Part shown: positions 26,461 to 36,653 of the stretch, piece by piece
How the letters are laid out: every line of letters starts with the position of its first letter
Position numbering within the stretch: position 1 is the stretch's first letter
DNA from: Typha latifolia
Lineage: Eukaryota; Streptophyta; Magnoliopsida; Poales; Typhaceae
Reading direction: 5' to 3'
DNA length: 64,000 bases
Assembly (NCBI GenBank): GCA_019914945.1
Contig: CM034101.1
Location: 17,557,188-17,621,187, forward strand
Made by a program: the position numbers and the translations under genes
The notes under the pieces: generated by a model
Told to the model about the DNA's origin: nothing
What the model saw: only the letters and a program-made list of their open reading frames with translations
The model's database searches: none

Positions 26461-29283
26461 AAGTTATGTGTAAGTTCACCTCAAACCATTGGAGTTCATA
26501 TTGCATCTGCAAGGCAAAGCCCTCGTCTTTCACAATTTTCTCTGCAGCAAAATGTAAGATGGTATTTCCAGTCGCCCGATCGATGGAGGACAGCAACCAA
26601 GAAGGTAAATTTGGATTACTCCCAGAAGTCATTGATTCTATAACCTTCACAATCTTTTTATGGCCATATTTGATTGCCACTTGAAGCACATTCCTTCCCT
26701 CTGTATCTAAATTGATAGCAGACTGCGGAAAGTTTGTTAAGATTTGCTTCACGAATTCATCAAGTCCCATTTTAGCACCAAGAATCAGAGGTGACTCTGT
26801 CCACTGTATTATCTCGTCACGATGATCATCAGTCACATCCTTTTTCTGGCAGCAACACTTCACTTCTGCTGTAGTTTTATTCCCATCTTGTTCTTCAAGA
26901 AGACTTCTTTCGCCTGCTTTTTCTGGAGGTTTTCCTCCTTTGTTAAAAAAATCCCAATAACCAGGCTCGCTAGCCAAGAAAGCAATCAGCTCTGTGGCTT
27001 GCGTATGCTTTTGTTTCTTCAATTGGAGATTATGAAGGCCAGGAGACACTGTTAGATAACAAACAGGGACTGTAGATTAACTAAGAGTTGTATATCAACT
27101 CTAGCATATTAGATTATAAATCTGGAGAAAGATTTAACACCATAAAATCCGTTTGAATTTTCAAGTCCAGGATATATATATTTAAAACTCACATTGCTTC
27201 AATACATTGAAAACAAGCTGTCGGATCCATGCGACTGTAGAAACCTCAAATCCAGGGAACTAGTAAGTCTAATGTAGTACAAAAAGAATGCAATTTTAAT
27301 AAGGGATAATTACTGCACCAGGAAATCTGTAAATCCACTCCAAGAGGCCACAAAGGGTAGAATAGTGTTCTGGAAATTTTTGACAAAGTGTCATCTGAGA
27401 CTGCTTCTCTTCATCCTGCAATTGCAGCTCCAACATTTGTTGCAGTAAAAGCCAAAAATTATTATGTTGTTATTGTTGAAACAAAGGACATTTAACTCGA
27501 TTGTTATTATTAGATAGATAAGACGATTAGTATTGTAAAAGAAAAAAAAAAAAGACTCCACATTCAATCCATTTAATCCAAGTCCACGTCTTGGATCTAC
27601 TAAAAATATGAGAAATTTGAGTTCATCTTTCTTTGTTAGCTAAAAACTTTCAGAGAAATTGGATGTATAGAAAGATTAAATATGAATTACCGTTGGTATC
27701 TCCAACTTTTCTTCGTCCCTTCTAAATTGATGAACAACTTCCTCTTCATCCCTTAAATATTTATGAGCAACTGTCTTTTCCAAGGGAATACCTGAAATAA
27801 CAAAATAAGCTAGAAGAGAGCGCTCAAGAGCATTGTTTGTAATGTTTATACGACCCATAATATCTCCCTATATATATGGTTGATTTCTAAAACATGTCTA
27901 CAGAAATATACGTACCTCTTAAGAATCTTTTTGCTTCTTGAAAAACTTCACTGAATTTCTAATCTTAAGTATAAAGCCACTTTATATTTTTCTTAGATTC
28001 ACTATGTACATATGTGCCATTCAAGTTGGTTTTTTGAAGATAAAATATGATCAAAGCGCCTTAGTTTCCTCATCTTCCAACTTTTCTTTTCTCTCTAGTT
28101 TCATCCATATTCGTAAATTCATGTTCAACTGTTGTTCTTTCACATAAGGTGATTGATATATAGGAATAATACAACACGGTGATCATGACGCATACTAGTA
28201 TAATACTAGGGAGCGAGCATGTCTAACAGTTTGGAGAGTATCTGAAACGATCTACACTACCCATCAAGCTAACTTTCTGTCACAATTAGTTTGGCTGACT
28301 GTTCTAACTTATATGAAAACAAATGATAGGTAAAGAAGTGCAGATTGAGGACTAATTAATTAGAAAGAAATGGAAGAAAAAGAAAGGGAAGGGTGCTAAC
28401 AGTCATAGATGAAGGAACCCAGGGCCCCAAGCCGCAGTTTGGTTCTGAAGGCCTCAGGAATGGTCAGCAAGAGCTGCAATGGCGTGACGCCATTTGAATT
28501 GCGACTACTTATCAGACCTTTATTTTCATTTGCTATCTCCATTGCAAGATCTGCACATAAAACATATATATGCACATATCGATCACCTACCTAGTTACAT
28601 ATGATGTAAGATGGTGAACCTTATATAATTAATTATGTATATAATTATATACCAGGCGCATTTCCCATGACTGCACAATGCAGCATGTTGGAGCCATCCG
28701 TCCTCCTCCGTTTTATATCACTTCCGAGTCCCACCAGCGTCCAAAAGACGTCTCGCTCCCCGTAGAGCGCCGCCTTGTGTAGCGGGGTCTCCTGGTTCTC
28801 GTTTGTTTCCTCCATGAGCTTCTCGCATTGCTTCACAAGCGCCTCCACCACCCTCACGTCTCCCTTCGCTGCAGCCACGTGCAGCGCCGTATCACGGTAG
28901 CAGTTCGAGGCCATTAGATTGCTCTCAGGCATCACCTCCACCAGCTTCAGTGCGAGTTCGCTCTTCCCATAGGCGATCACGACGCTGAGCAACGGGTCAT
29001 CTGATAAGTTCACCGTCTGTGCCATTTCGTTCGCGACGAGCTTCTGGAGGTAATTAAAGTCACTCCTTTGTATCGCGGCATCGATCTCTCTGTACATTGC
29101 CTTGAATTTGTGCTTGTAGATCTGCGGGAAGTTAGACGGCGGTGGTAGCCACCGCTCATCTGAGCTCGCCATAGCATCATGGCCAGGTACTTCTGTTTCC
29201 TCCATATCCATACCTTCGCCGGGAAACCTTACCATATTATCCATATCCATATCCATATCCGTACTCATATCAGGGGGCAACAT
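25435..29283 (-). CDS. Ankyrin-repeat/PGG-domain membrane protein, copy C (intact)
   Basis: Intact member of the plant ankyrin-PGG family (ITN1/ACD6-like), expected to be membrane-bound with cytosolic ankyrin repeats. The exons, transcribed right to left, are 28653-29283, 28401-28550, 27691-27791, 27319-27415, 26480-27048 and 25435-26022, giving 711 residues with consistent phases. The N-terminus has a short DM repeat (MSTDMDMDMDNM). Ankyrin repeats show in exon 1 (YRDTALHVAA, ETPLHKAAL) and exon 5 (EGRNVLQVAIKYGH, GNTILHFAAE). The PGG domain fills the last exon from residue 517: a hydrophobic span ending SFSIPGDKD, then three more spans (FSHAYVIGLSS, FLIALVALLVAF, ELTLFPAVCLVVV). The start at 29281-29283 lies about 50 bp downstream of a TATA box. 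Copies B and A follow downstream on the same strand. Confidence 0.85.
26391..26458. repeat. (TA)n(GA)n microsatellite in copy C
   Basis: Compound TA then long GA run in the last intron, at the same site as the repeat in copy B (21161-21211). It abuts the ankyrin exon. Confidence 0.95.
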
Positions 29284-29330
29284 TTTTATATATACAACTC
29301 TTGTTTGATTAATTAGCTTGGTGCAATGTT

Positions 29331-29337
29331 TTATATA
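29331..29337 (-). promoter_or_regulatory. TATA box of ankyrin copy C
   Basis: Reads TATATAA on the minus strand, about 50 bp before the start codon. This is why the start at 29283 is preferred over upstream in-frame ATGs. Confidence 0.6.
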
Positions 29338-29382
29338 GGCTAGAGGAAAAAAGGTCATTTTTCTTTTGCATGTCATTTGCTT

Positions 29383-29490
29383 GTGATTGGAGGAAGAACG
29401 TGTGCATCGGATTCTCTCGTCCAATTGGGTTTAGGAACAAATTAATACCAGTTCATAAGGCAAATTAAAGCTAGGGTGTACGTATATATT
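29383..29490 (-). promoter_or_regulatory. Conserved upstream block of ankyrin copy C
   Basis: Third instance of the block shared by the array (GTGATTGGAGGAA to CAAATTAAAGCTAGGG), about 45 bp upstream of the TATA box. The clear similarity in all three non-coding regions may reflect recent duplication, regulatory constraint, or both. Confidence 0.6.
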
Positions 29491-30030
29491 CGTGTTCGCC
29501 CTTCATTGTGGGCTTGTGGCCCAAACTATTGGGAGACTTAAAATAGTTAATTCTCGGATTCTCATAGTAGGAGTAGGTGATCATAATGTATTCATGCCTT
29601 ATTACACAATCAACTCACAAGTCACATACCCTGGTTCCCAGTTTGACTATTTGTTGAATAATGATTGTGACAATTCTAAAGCTTGAGTAGACTAAACTGA
29701 GGCAATTCTTGAATTGTTATCAAGTATCTATCTATAAGAGAAGGTGGGAAAAAAAGAAAACCTTGTTCACTTAGAGGTCAAATAACGTCATTTGGCTGCG
29801 GGTCCTATGGATTCATAAGATTCAACTTCGATGCGTTAAAGATATCCGCCACAAGAAGGCAGGCGTGTTTGTCGTGTAGCCTTCGTTCTATATCTAGAGA
29901 CGGCAGAGAGGTGGCTCCTCTTGTGTGAGAAAAGAGATAAGTGAGCAAGAAAATCTTCAGAGAGATAGAATTCTTTCTTGTTTTTTTAATCTCTTCATCG
30001 CTATTCTCTTTTCTTCCTGTAGTTCTCAGT
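29491..30030. other. Intergenic region with divergent promoters
   Basis: Between ankyrin copy C (minus) and the purine permease (plus). No gene seen; the last 100 bases are probably permease leader. Confidence 0.5.
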
Positions 30031-31862
30031 ATGGGTGATGCTCAAGACTTCCAACTTCACATCGGAGGTTTTAAGCTCTCTTATCTCTTTCTCCCTCTAT
30101 ATATGTATTGTTTTTGCTTGATCCCAGAGGAGAAATTATGTACCTTTTCTTCTGAAGTAAGACAATTCCTTGGCATGTTTTTCATGGCGTACTACTAGAG
30201 TTGCTGGATCTGTATCCTGATTATATTAGAATTGGTGGAACAATATGGTTTTTCTATTTTATTTTGGGCCTTAATGGGCCGTTAGGCCCAAGAAGTTTTC
30301 TTCTTTTTTTTTTTTTTAGTCAAGAATGACATCGAACTAGGGGTGAAAATGAGTGGGAGACTCTGTCTATGTGGATACGATTATGGTGCTTATTTTGATT
30401 CAACTTGTCTACCATCTTAAGTTCACTATTTGTAATCAGAATCTTTATTTGAATAAAAAGTATAGATTCATATACGATTTTACCACTATACAATCCGTAT
30501 CCGATGAAATATGAGTAGGATCTTAGGTTTGCAATGTAAGACATCATGGCTCTTGATGTAATCTATTTTCCAACCAAAAGAGCTCCTCTGATTCTCTGAA
30601 TTTTGAGTACTTAGTCATTAAATCGATGGTGCTTATTATGTCTCCAAATTGTAGGTTATCCAAGTCATGGAATTGAAGGCCCAAATGGCTCTGCTCCCCA
30701 GAAAGATCACACTGTCATCAACCATCTTAATATAACAACACCTCCAATTCAGACAGACTCGGTGTTCCAACACTGGAAGTGGTGGTGGTTAGTTTTGCTC
30801 AACATCTTCTTCCTCCTCTCCGGCCAAACCGTGGCCACCCTGCTCGGCCGGCTCTACTATGACCAAGGCGGCAATAGCAAGTGGATGGCCACCATCGTCC
30901 AATCTGCCGGCTACCCTCTCCTCGTCATCCCCCTCTTCCTCTACCCTTCTCCTTCCACCTCGACAACCGCCGTCGCCGTCCCCCGACCTCCTCTCGTAAA
31001 GATCACTGCTATATATACCGCGCTCGGACTTTTAATCGCCGGCGATAACTTGATGTACTCCTATGGCCTTCTGTACCTCCCTGTGTCCACCTACTCTCTT
31101 ATTTGTGCAACTCAACTTGCCTTCAACGCTGTGTTCTCCTACTTCCTCAACAATCAAAAGTTCACTTCTTTGATATTCAACTCCGTCGTGCTTCTAACCT
31201 TCTCCGCTGCGCTCCTCGGAGTCAACTCGGATTCTGGGGACTCGACTGACGGCCTGAAGACCAAGTACGCACTAGGGTTCATGCTAACTCTCGGAGCTTC
31301 TGCGCTATTCTCACTCATCCTTTCATTAATGCAGCTCACCTTTCAAAAGGCGAGCCTTAAATCCTGAAACTCTTGCTCTGGTACTATGTTAAATAAGCTT
31401 CGAATTTGATATGTTATATTTTAACAGGTAATAAGGACGGAGACGTTCTCCGTCGTGCTAGAGATGCAAATCTGGTGTAGCCTCGTTGCAGCCGGCGCTT
31501 CGGTGTTAGGACTCTTTGCGAGTGGAGAATGGAGGAGTTTAGGGGCAGAGATGGATGGATATGGGGAAGGGAAGGTGTCCTACGTGATGACATTGGTTTG
31601 GACTGCTATAGCTTGGCAGGTCGCAGCCGTGGGGACTGTGGGTTTGATCTTTGTGGTGTCTTCTCTGTTTGCCAACGTGATCAGTACCTTGGCATTGCCA
31701 TTGGTGCCCATCTTTGCTGTGATCTTTTTTCATGATAAGATGGATGGGGTGAAGGTGGTGGCCATGTTGATTGCTGTGTGGGGATTCCTTTCCTATATTT
31801 ATCAACACTATCTTGATGATCTGAGAGCCAAGAAGAAGGCTAAGCAATGTGCTAGTAAATAG
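30031..31862 (+). CDS. Purine permease (PUP family)
   Basis: Membrane transporter of the plant purine permease family (drug/metabolite transporter superfamily), which moves adenine, cytokinins and related compounds by proton coupling. The exons are 30031-30067, 30655-31349 and 31428-31862, giving 388 residues, a usual length for the family. Ten hydrophobic spans can be picked out. Family hallmarks include LLNIFFLLSGQTVATLLGRLYY, the GYPLLVIPLF turn, YSYGLLYLPVSTYSLICATQLAFNA and SLFANVISTLALPLVPI. The tail is lysine-rich (RAKKKAKQ). The second intron needs a GC donor: exon 2 ends TTTCAAAAG followed by GCGAGC, and reading through instead gives a stop six codons later. Splicing to TTAACAG at 31427 restores the QLTFQKVIRTETFSVVLEMQ text expected for the family. 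Confidence 0.88.
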
Positions 31863-33971
31863 ATTGAGTTGGTATTGGAAGTTCATATATATAGTATTGT
31901 AGTCTCGAAGATAACATATGGCAGTAGGTGGGATTGTTATATTTTGGGATGATAAAATTATATTTACTCACCACTATCCCGGAGGCAAACAGGGGACAGA
32001 AGAACGATTGGGTGTCACGGTTCCAACTTCCAATAGTAGTGGTAGACATTGACTACTACTTGGGGTTATCGTCGGAATCGCACCGTTATTCTTTTGGTCA
32101 AATTAGTTTTCTCAAATATTTATTTATACGAAATTAAGTGTGTTTAAATTTCTTAGAATAAATTTTTAATTTTTTTACATAAATCTAAACTAGAGAGCGA
32201 TTTTATATTTTTTTTTTTTCAAAAAACTTAACGAATATTTTATAGAATCTATTAGGAGACACGTCGTTAGCCGTCACGATCTAATTTTGAGGTCCTGATT
32301 AATTAGATGCCAACATTACTTGTTTCATTTAATTAGCTGTTAAGTACATCACTTCAGCCAGCCAATGCTGCCTCTCCACGTTTAGAAGGTGACAGACAGT
32401 CTATGAAAGCTAAAGTTACGAAACTCCATACGTGTATGGTCTGGTTGCCGACCAATTGGCCCTCCACTGTTACTTCCAAGAGTGATTATGGCACCATTTT
32501 TGTATGTCAAGTGCCCCTCCTTCATTTTCTGGTAGGGATAATGATTCAAAACTCATTGTCTAATTATTGATGATAAACTTCAAAAGTCTAGTTAGTTTGG
32601 TACCTTAATTCGTTTGTTAATTGGATTTAACTAGACAACAATACGATGATAACCCCAAAGTTTGTTAACTTTTATTACAAGGGAAAGTTGAAAACATTGT
32701 TGGAGCCCACCACTACAATCGGTGCACTACCACCACCACCACCACCACCATATTAGTGCCAAACACGCGTTATGATTAAGAGACGATATTAAGTTTCTGT
32801 TTTTCTTATAAACAGATTTTTTTGACCTAATTAAGACTTTTAAAATATTATAATTATCAATGTATTGTCGATAGTAATTATGATATTTTTAAAAAATAGA
32901 GTAGCAATTATGATATTGTAAAAAATCCCAAAAGAAATTAACTAATGAACTAAGTTACGTCTGGAAAAATAGAAAAGAAAAGAAGAGAAAAGATAGGAAG
33001 ATGTATATTTAATCTCCAATGCCCTTTTAAAAATTATAATATTAATTCGACAGCTATAATAGTCAGTTTTCATACACGGTACCAATTTCTTGATACCGAT
33101 TCCAAAATCATATTACGTAAGAAAAAGAGTATATTAGTTAAGAAGATTTAATTACGTGTGACTAACTTTTCAATTTTTCTATTATATCCTTGAAGATCTT
33201 AAAGAAGAAGTACTCTATAGGTTATGATTTCTCTCTTAAATATAATTTTATCTTAATTATAAGAAATATTATGTAATATTAAATAATTTAAATTTGATTA
33301 TTTGGAGATAAACTTTAATTTAAATATAATTCTCGGTCTCTATCTATTAAAATATATTACTCTTACTTAAAGATATATATATCTTTTACTTAATAAAATA
33401 TTAAGATAATATAATTATAAAAAAATAATATGTAAATTTATATATCTAAAAAATAATAATAATTTGCTGAATCGGTAATATCTTTCATTCCTATTATAGT
33501 ACGGAAGATACTCTTATTCTATTCTTATTCCACAACACGAAGCACAGTAATTAAAGTCGTCTCTTCCAACTTCTCGGTGCTGTAAAAAAATTAACAAAAC
33601 AAAGAGAGTAAAGAAAAGAACTTGTCGGAGAAGTGAAAAAAACCAAACAACTAACTACTTTGCTCCACGTCGTGTTCCGTTCCTCGTCACCGTCGCCCAA
33701 CGCACTCAACAGCGACGCCTCGACCGACCGCAAGAAAAAAGGCAAAATATTTGATTTTTCAAAGAAGAAGAAGAAGAAGTTGTATTCGAATCTATTTCAG
33801 AAGCATTTAATTCACACATGCCATCTGATCACGCTGTTCTATGCAAGAGCAAATTACACACGTAAACTAAGTATTAAGACGAAAATTTTAGATTTTGCTT
33901 AATTTGTTGGCCAGAAAAATAGTTAATGGCAAGCTTCGTAGAATTTAAGGGAAGAAGCAACGACAAAATCA
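31863..33971. other. Intergenic region, no gene seen
   Basis: Permease 3'UTR, then very AT-rich sequence. Contains an ACC triplet repeat (about 32727-32750). A small reading frame at 33633-33902 has GC-rich bases at its front and a poly-lysine middle; it shows no recognisable domain and I do not call it a gene. Confidence 0.5.
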
Positions 33972-34724
33972 TCAGCGCAACCTACCCAAGTGTGCGAGCT
34001 TATTCGAACGGTGGTGGTGGAGCGATGCGGCGGAGCCGGCCGACCCATGGCGGTGGTGCTGCGGCGCTTTAGCTCTCCGGAGCTCGCCTGAGAACCCCGC
34101 ATCGGCCACGTGGCACCTCCGATGGCCGGGACTGGGCCTTACGAGCGGGCTCAAACACACGGCGAACCCCGACATCGCTCCGCCGCCGTGGTGGTGCCGA
34201 CGGAGATCGTAGCCAACTCGCCGCATCGGCGTCGGCATCGGGCGCCATGGAGAAGACTCCGTCGAGTAGCCGCTATCGTCGTCCTCCCTACTCTCCGGCG
34301 ACATTCCTCGATCCCTCGCCGGATACGGCCTTCTCTGCGGAGGGGAGTCGCTCTGCTGCGGCTTCCTCCGGCGGCCGCCGTGCAAGATTCCCTTGAGCCA
34401 AGACGAAGTCCTCGACGGCTCCGCTGATCTGGAATGACCAAAAATGGTCGATAAGATCGAGAACTTCCTTCCCTTCTCCTTCTCGCCGCCTATCTGAGGG
34501 GTTCTCGAGAAGAGTAGGCCGGATCGGCCGCCAGAGGCGTATGGGGGAACGGATCGGGGAAACGCTAACGGAGGCGGCGGCGGTGGAGGAGAAGGAGAAG
34601 GGATCGGTGAGGCGCCGTTCTCGGCGGCAACGAGGGCGAAGAGACGATCGCAGAGGCACGGAGCACAAACCCCGACGGCGTTCGCGTAGGGGTGGATTTT
34701 GCACCTCATTGCTTCCTCCACCAC
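33972..34724 (-). CDS. Plant-specific conserved protein of unknown function
   Basis: Single-exon, GC-rich reading frame of 250 residues. It begins MVEEAMRCKIHPYANAVGVCAPCLCDR: a cysteine/histidine cluster (C-X2-H, then C-X2-C) near the N-terminus, as in a plant family I remember as uncharacterised. The middle has a proline run (about 46-52) and a serine-rich FSILSTIFGHSRS patch. Then come an acidic SPESREDDDSGYSTESSPW motif and SGFAVCLSPLVRPSPGHRR. The C-terminus has histidine clusters and ends NKLAHLGRLR. There is no signal peptide or membrane span. The conserved SGFAVCLSPLVR block and the C-terminal motif support a real gene despite low complexity. Other frames over the same GC-rich stretch are shadows. 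The minus-strand leader contains AACCCTAATCCTAA, a telo-box-like motif. Function unknown; a nuclear or adaptor role is only a guess. Confidence 0.7.
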   Translation of the reverse strand: MVEEAMRCKIHPYANAVGVCAPCLCDRLFALVAAENGASPIPSPSPPPPPPPLAFPRSVPPYASGGRSGLLFSRTPQIGGEKEKGRKFSILSTIFGHSRSAEPSRTSSWLKGILHGGRRRKPQQSDSPPQRRPYPARDRGMSPESREDDDSGYSTESSPWRPMPTPMRRVGYDLRRHHHGGGAMSGFAVCLSPLVRPSPGHRRCHVADAGFSGELRRAKAPQHHRHGSAGSAASLHHHRSNKLAHLGRLR

Positions 34725-36014
34725 GACGGGGTCTTCTCTCCTCTTCCTCTTCTCTTTGCTTCCGCCATTAATGAGATGAGGCGAGCGATTAGGATTAGGG
34801 TTCGGAAATGGAGACAGATGAGAAAGCAGACAGCAGAGGATTTGGAGGGTTCGTCCAATCGTCCTCCGCCTGTGGATTCTTTCGATCTCTCGCCGCCGAT
34901 ATGTTGGAATTGGAATAGGAATAGGAATTTATTTATCAGAAAGGTCCGTTCTGCTGTCCATTCGGTACTGTTTAAGTTTATGCGCTTACTAGTAATAACT
35001 TGGATAACTCGACTTTACCCCATTTATCGGGCAAATTTCGACTATTCTATTCCACTCCATTTTTGTATATAAAATATATAATTACTGTTAGATCTTTGCT
35101 ATTCTTTAATAAAAAAATAATTCAAAAGAGTTATATTCAAAGGAGTTATGTAATAAATAAAATTTATTACATGTGGAATCATAACTAGAGGCCAATGACT
35201 GGGAGTGAAGAATTAAAACCACTGTAACGAAACAGATGAAAACTTTTCATTCTAAAAAGGCAACTAGTTGACTCGTGGCAGTTTATTTTCGAAGAACTGA
35301 GCATACACGAAGAAGGGTTTAGTTAGACGAGACCTAGTTAACCATATAAAGATTTGACCACATTAAATTGGTCAAGTCACATGTACACACTCTTATCATA
35401 TTATCTAGACGAAATGAACGAGTCAAACAGGCAGCACAAAAGGTAGATGTTACGTGGAAAGTAATGTTGCACCTCTAGGTTTCATATGGTTCATGGCTTG
35501 GCTTCAAGGACTGCGACGTAGAAGAAAAGTTAAATTTAAATCGTAGAAATTAGACGAATGTCAAGTGCTTCTAGACATGTGTATCAGACGAATGATGCTG
35601 ATTATATATAATTGAATGGAAGTCAAGATAAGGAAATTTGACCTTTTTTTTTTGTGCATACAAGTTGTTAGCTAGAAATGCTGAAAGAGTTGTATTACTT
35701 ATTAGATAAAACGTTGTTATAGTATGTATTGGTATATCACTGGCGATCGTTGCAGTCTTACCGACCTATGATGCCAGAAGAAAGCTCCTTATGAACTTTC
35801 TGAAAGAGCCTAAACGAATTAAAATATTTTAAACACAAATTTCAAGAGGTAGGTGATGGATTTCTTCTTTGTTACGCAATAAGTTGATGGAAAAGTAACA
35901 TTGTTATCTCATAATTAATGATTATTTCAGTTCTTCAGTTGCTTTCTTTCTCTTCCTTTTTTGATTTTTTACTCTCTTCCATCGTTTTCGTCCTACAAAT
36001 TGGCAGTAAGTTTA
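34725..36014. other. Intergenic region, no gene seen
   Basis: Leader of the minus-strand unknown gene (about 34725-34900), then AT-rich sequence without coding signal up to the U2 promoter. Confidence 0.5.
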
Positions 36015-36025
36015 GTCCCACATCG
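36015..36025 (+). promoter_or_regulatory. Upstream sequence element (USE) of the U2 snRNA gene
   Basis: GTCCCACATCG matches the plant snRNA promoter USE (RTCCCACATCG) exactly. It starts 43 bp upstream of the TATA box, leaving a gap of 32 bp. This is the wide spacing of RNA polymerase II snRNA genes; polymerase III genes such as U6 are about one helical turn shorter. Confidence 0.92.
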
Positions 36026-36057
36026 GAGCCGGAACAAGTATTAGAAGCAGAAGAGAT

Positions 36058-36064
36058 TATAAAT
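36058..36064 (+). promoter_or_regulatory. TATA box of the U2 snRNA gene
   Basis: TATAAAT, 33 bp before the first base of the U2 RNA and correctly spaced from the USE. Confidence 0.9.
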
Positions 36065-36090
36065 GGCGGCGAAGGCCCACGTAGAAACTC

Positions 36091-36287
36091 ATACCTTTCT
36101 CGGCCTTTTGGCTAAGATCAAGTGTAGTATCTGTTCTTATCAGTTTAATATCTGATACGTGGGCCATCGGCCCACCACGATATTAAATTAATTTCTCTTG
36201 GGGGAGGGCCCACCTCACAGTAGCTTGCTGCTGGGGCCCTCAGGCGTCGCCCGCGCGTTGCACTACTGCACGGGCCTGGCGCACCCC
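36091..36287 (+). ncRNA. U2: U2 spliceosomal snRNA
   Basis: Complete U2 small nuclear RNA of about 197 bases, the spliceosome component that pairs with the intron branch point. It starts ATACCTTTCTCGGCC. The branch-point-recognition segment GTGTAGTATCTGTTC is intact, followed by the stem IIa/b region (TTATCAGTTTAATATCTGATA) and the GGGCCATCGGCCC hairpin. The Sm-site-like run is followed by the 3' stem-loops, including GCGCGTTGCACTACTGC, ending near GGCGCACCCCT. With a perfect USE and TATA box in front it is probably an expressed gene and not one of the common U2 pseudogenes. The 3' end is placed by memory of plant U2 and may be off by a few bases. Confidence 0.95.
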
Positions 36288-36653
36288 TACAAATCTTTAA
36301 TTCTCAAAATTTTCTAACTTATGGGCCGAGCCCATTTGGAACCGAACTTTTTTGGGCTTTTTGTTAATGGTCCCCTTTTTATGGATAGTTTGAGAGAAAT
36401 CGAAAAAGATTTCAAGCTTCGAGAGAAGTATAAAAAAATATCTTTAAGGAGCCTCTTGCTTGCGTGATAAGTATGAAAGTGTCTGAGATAAAAAGTAATG
36501 TTATACTGTAGCTAGATTTATAATAATATCAAATGGGGGCCGAATAGAACTGGCCCATAGAAAGACCCAAAATCATGACCTTATTTTTGCGTTGTTGTTA
36601 GATTCTCAATCATATCTCGAACGCCACCGTTTGTTGCTTCACACGCGTGAGCT
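36288..36653. other. U2 downstream flank and promoter of next gene
   Basis: No gene seen. I could not identify a clear snRNA 3' box. Confidence 0.5.

Noticed and set aside
33551..33902. Small gene near 33.7 kb
   Set aside because: Short frames on both strands with poly-lysine content, no domain and no convincing splice partners.
34110..34704. Several long reading frames on both strands over the unknown GC-rich gene
   Set aside because: High GC content keeps extra frames open; only the minus-strand frame 33972-34724 has conserved motifs.
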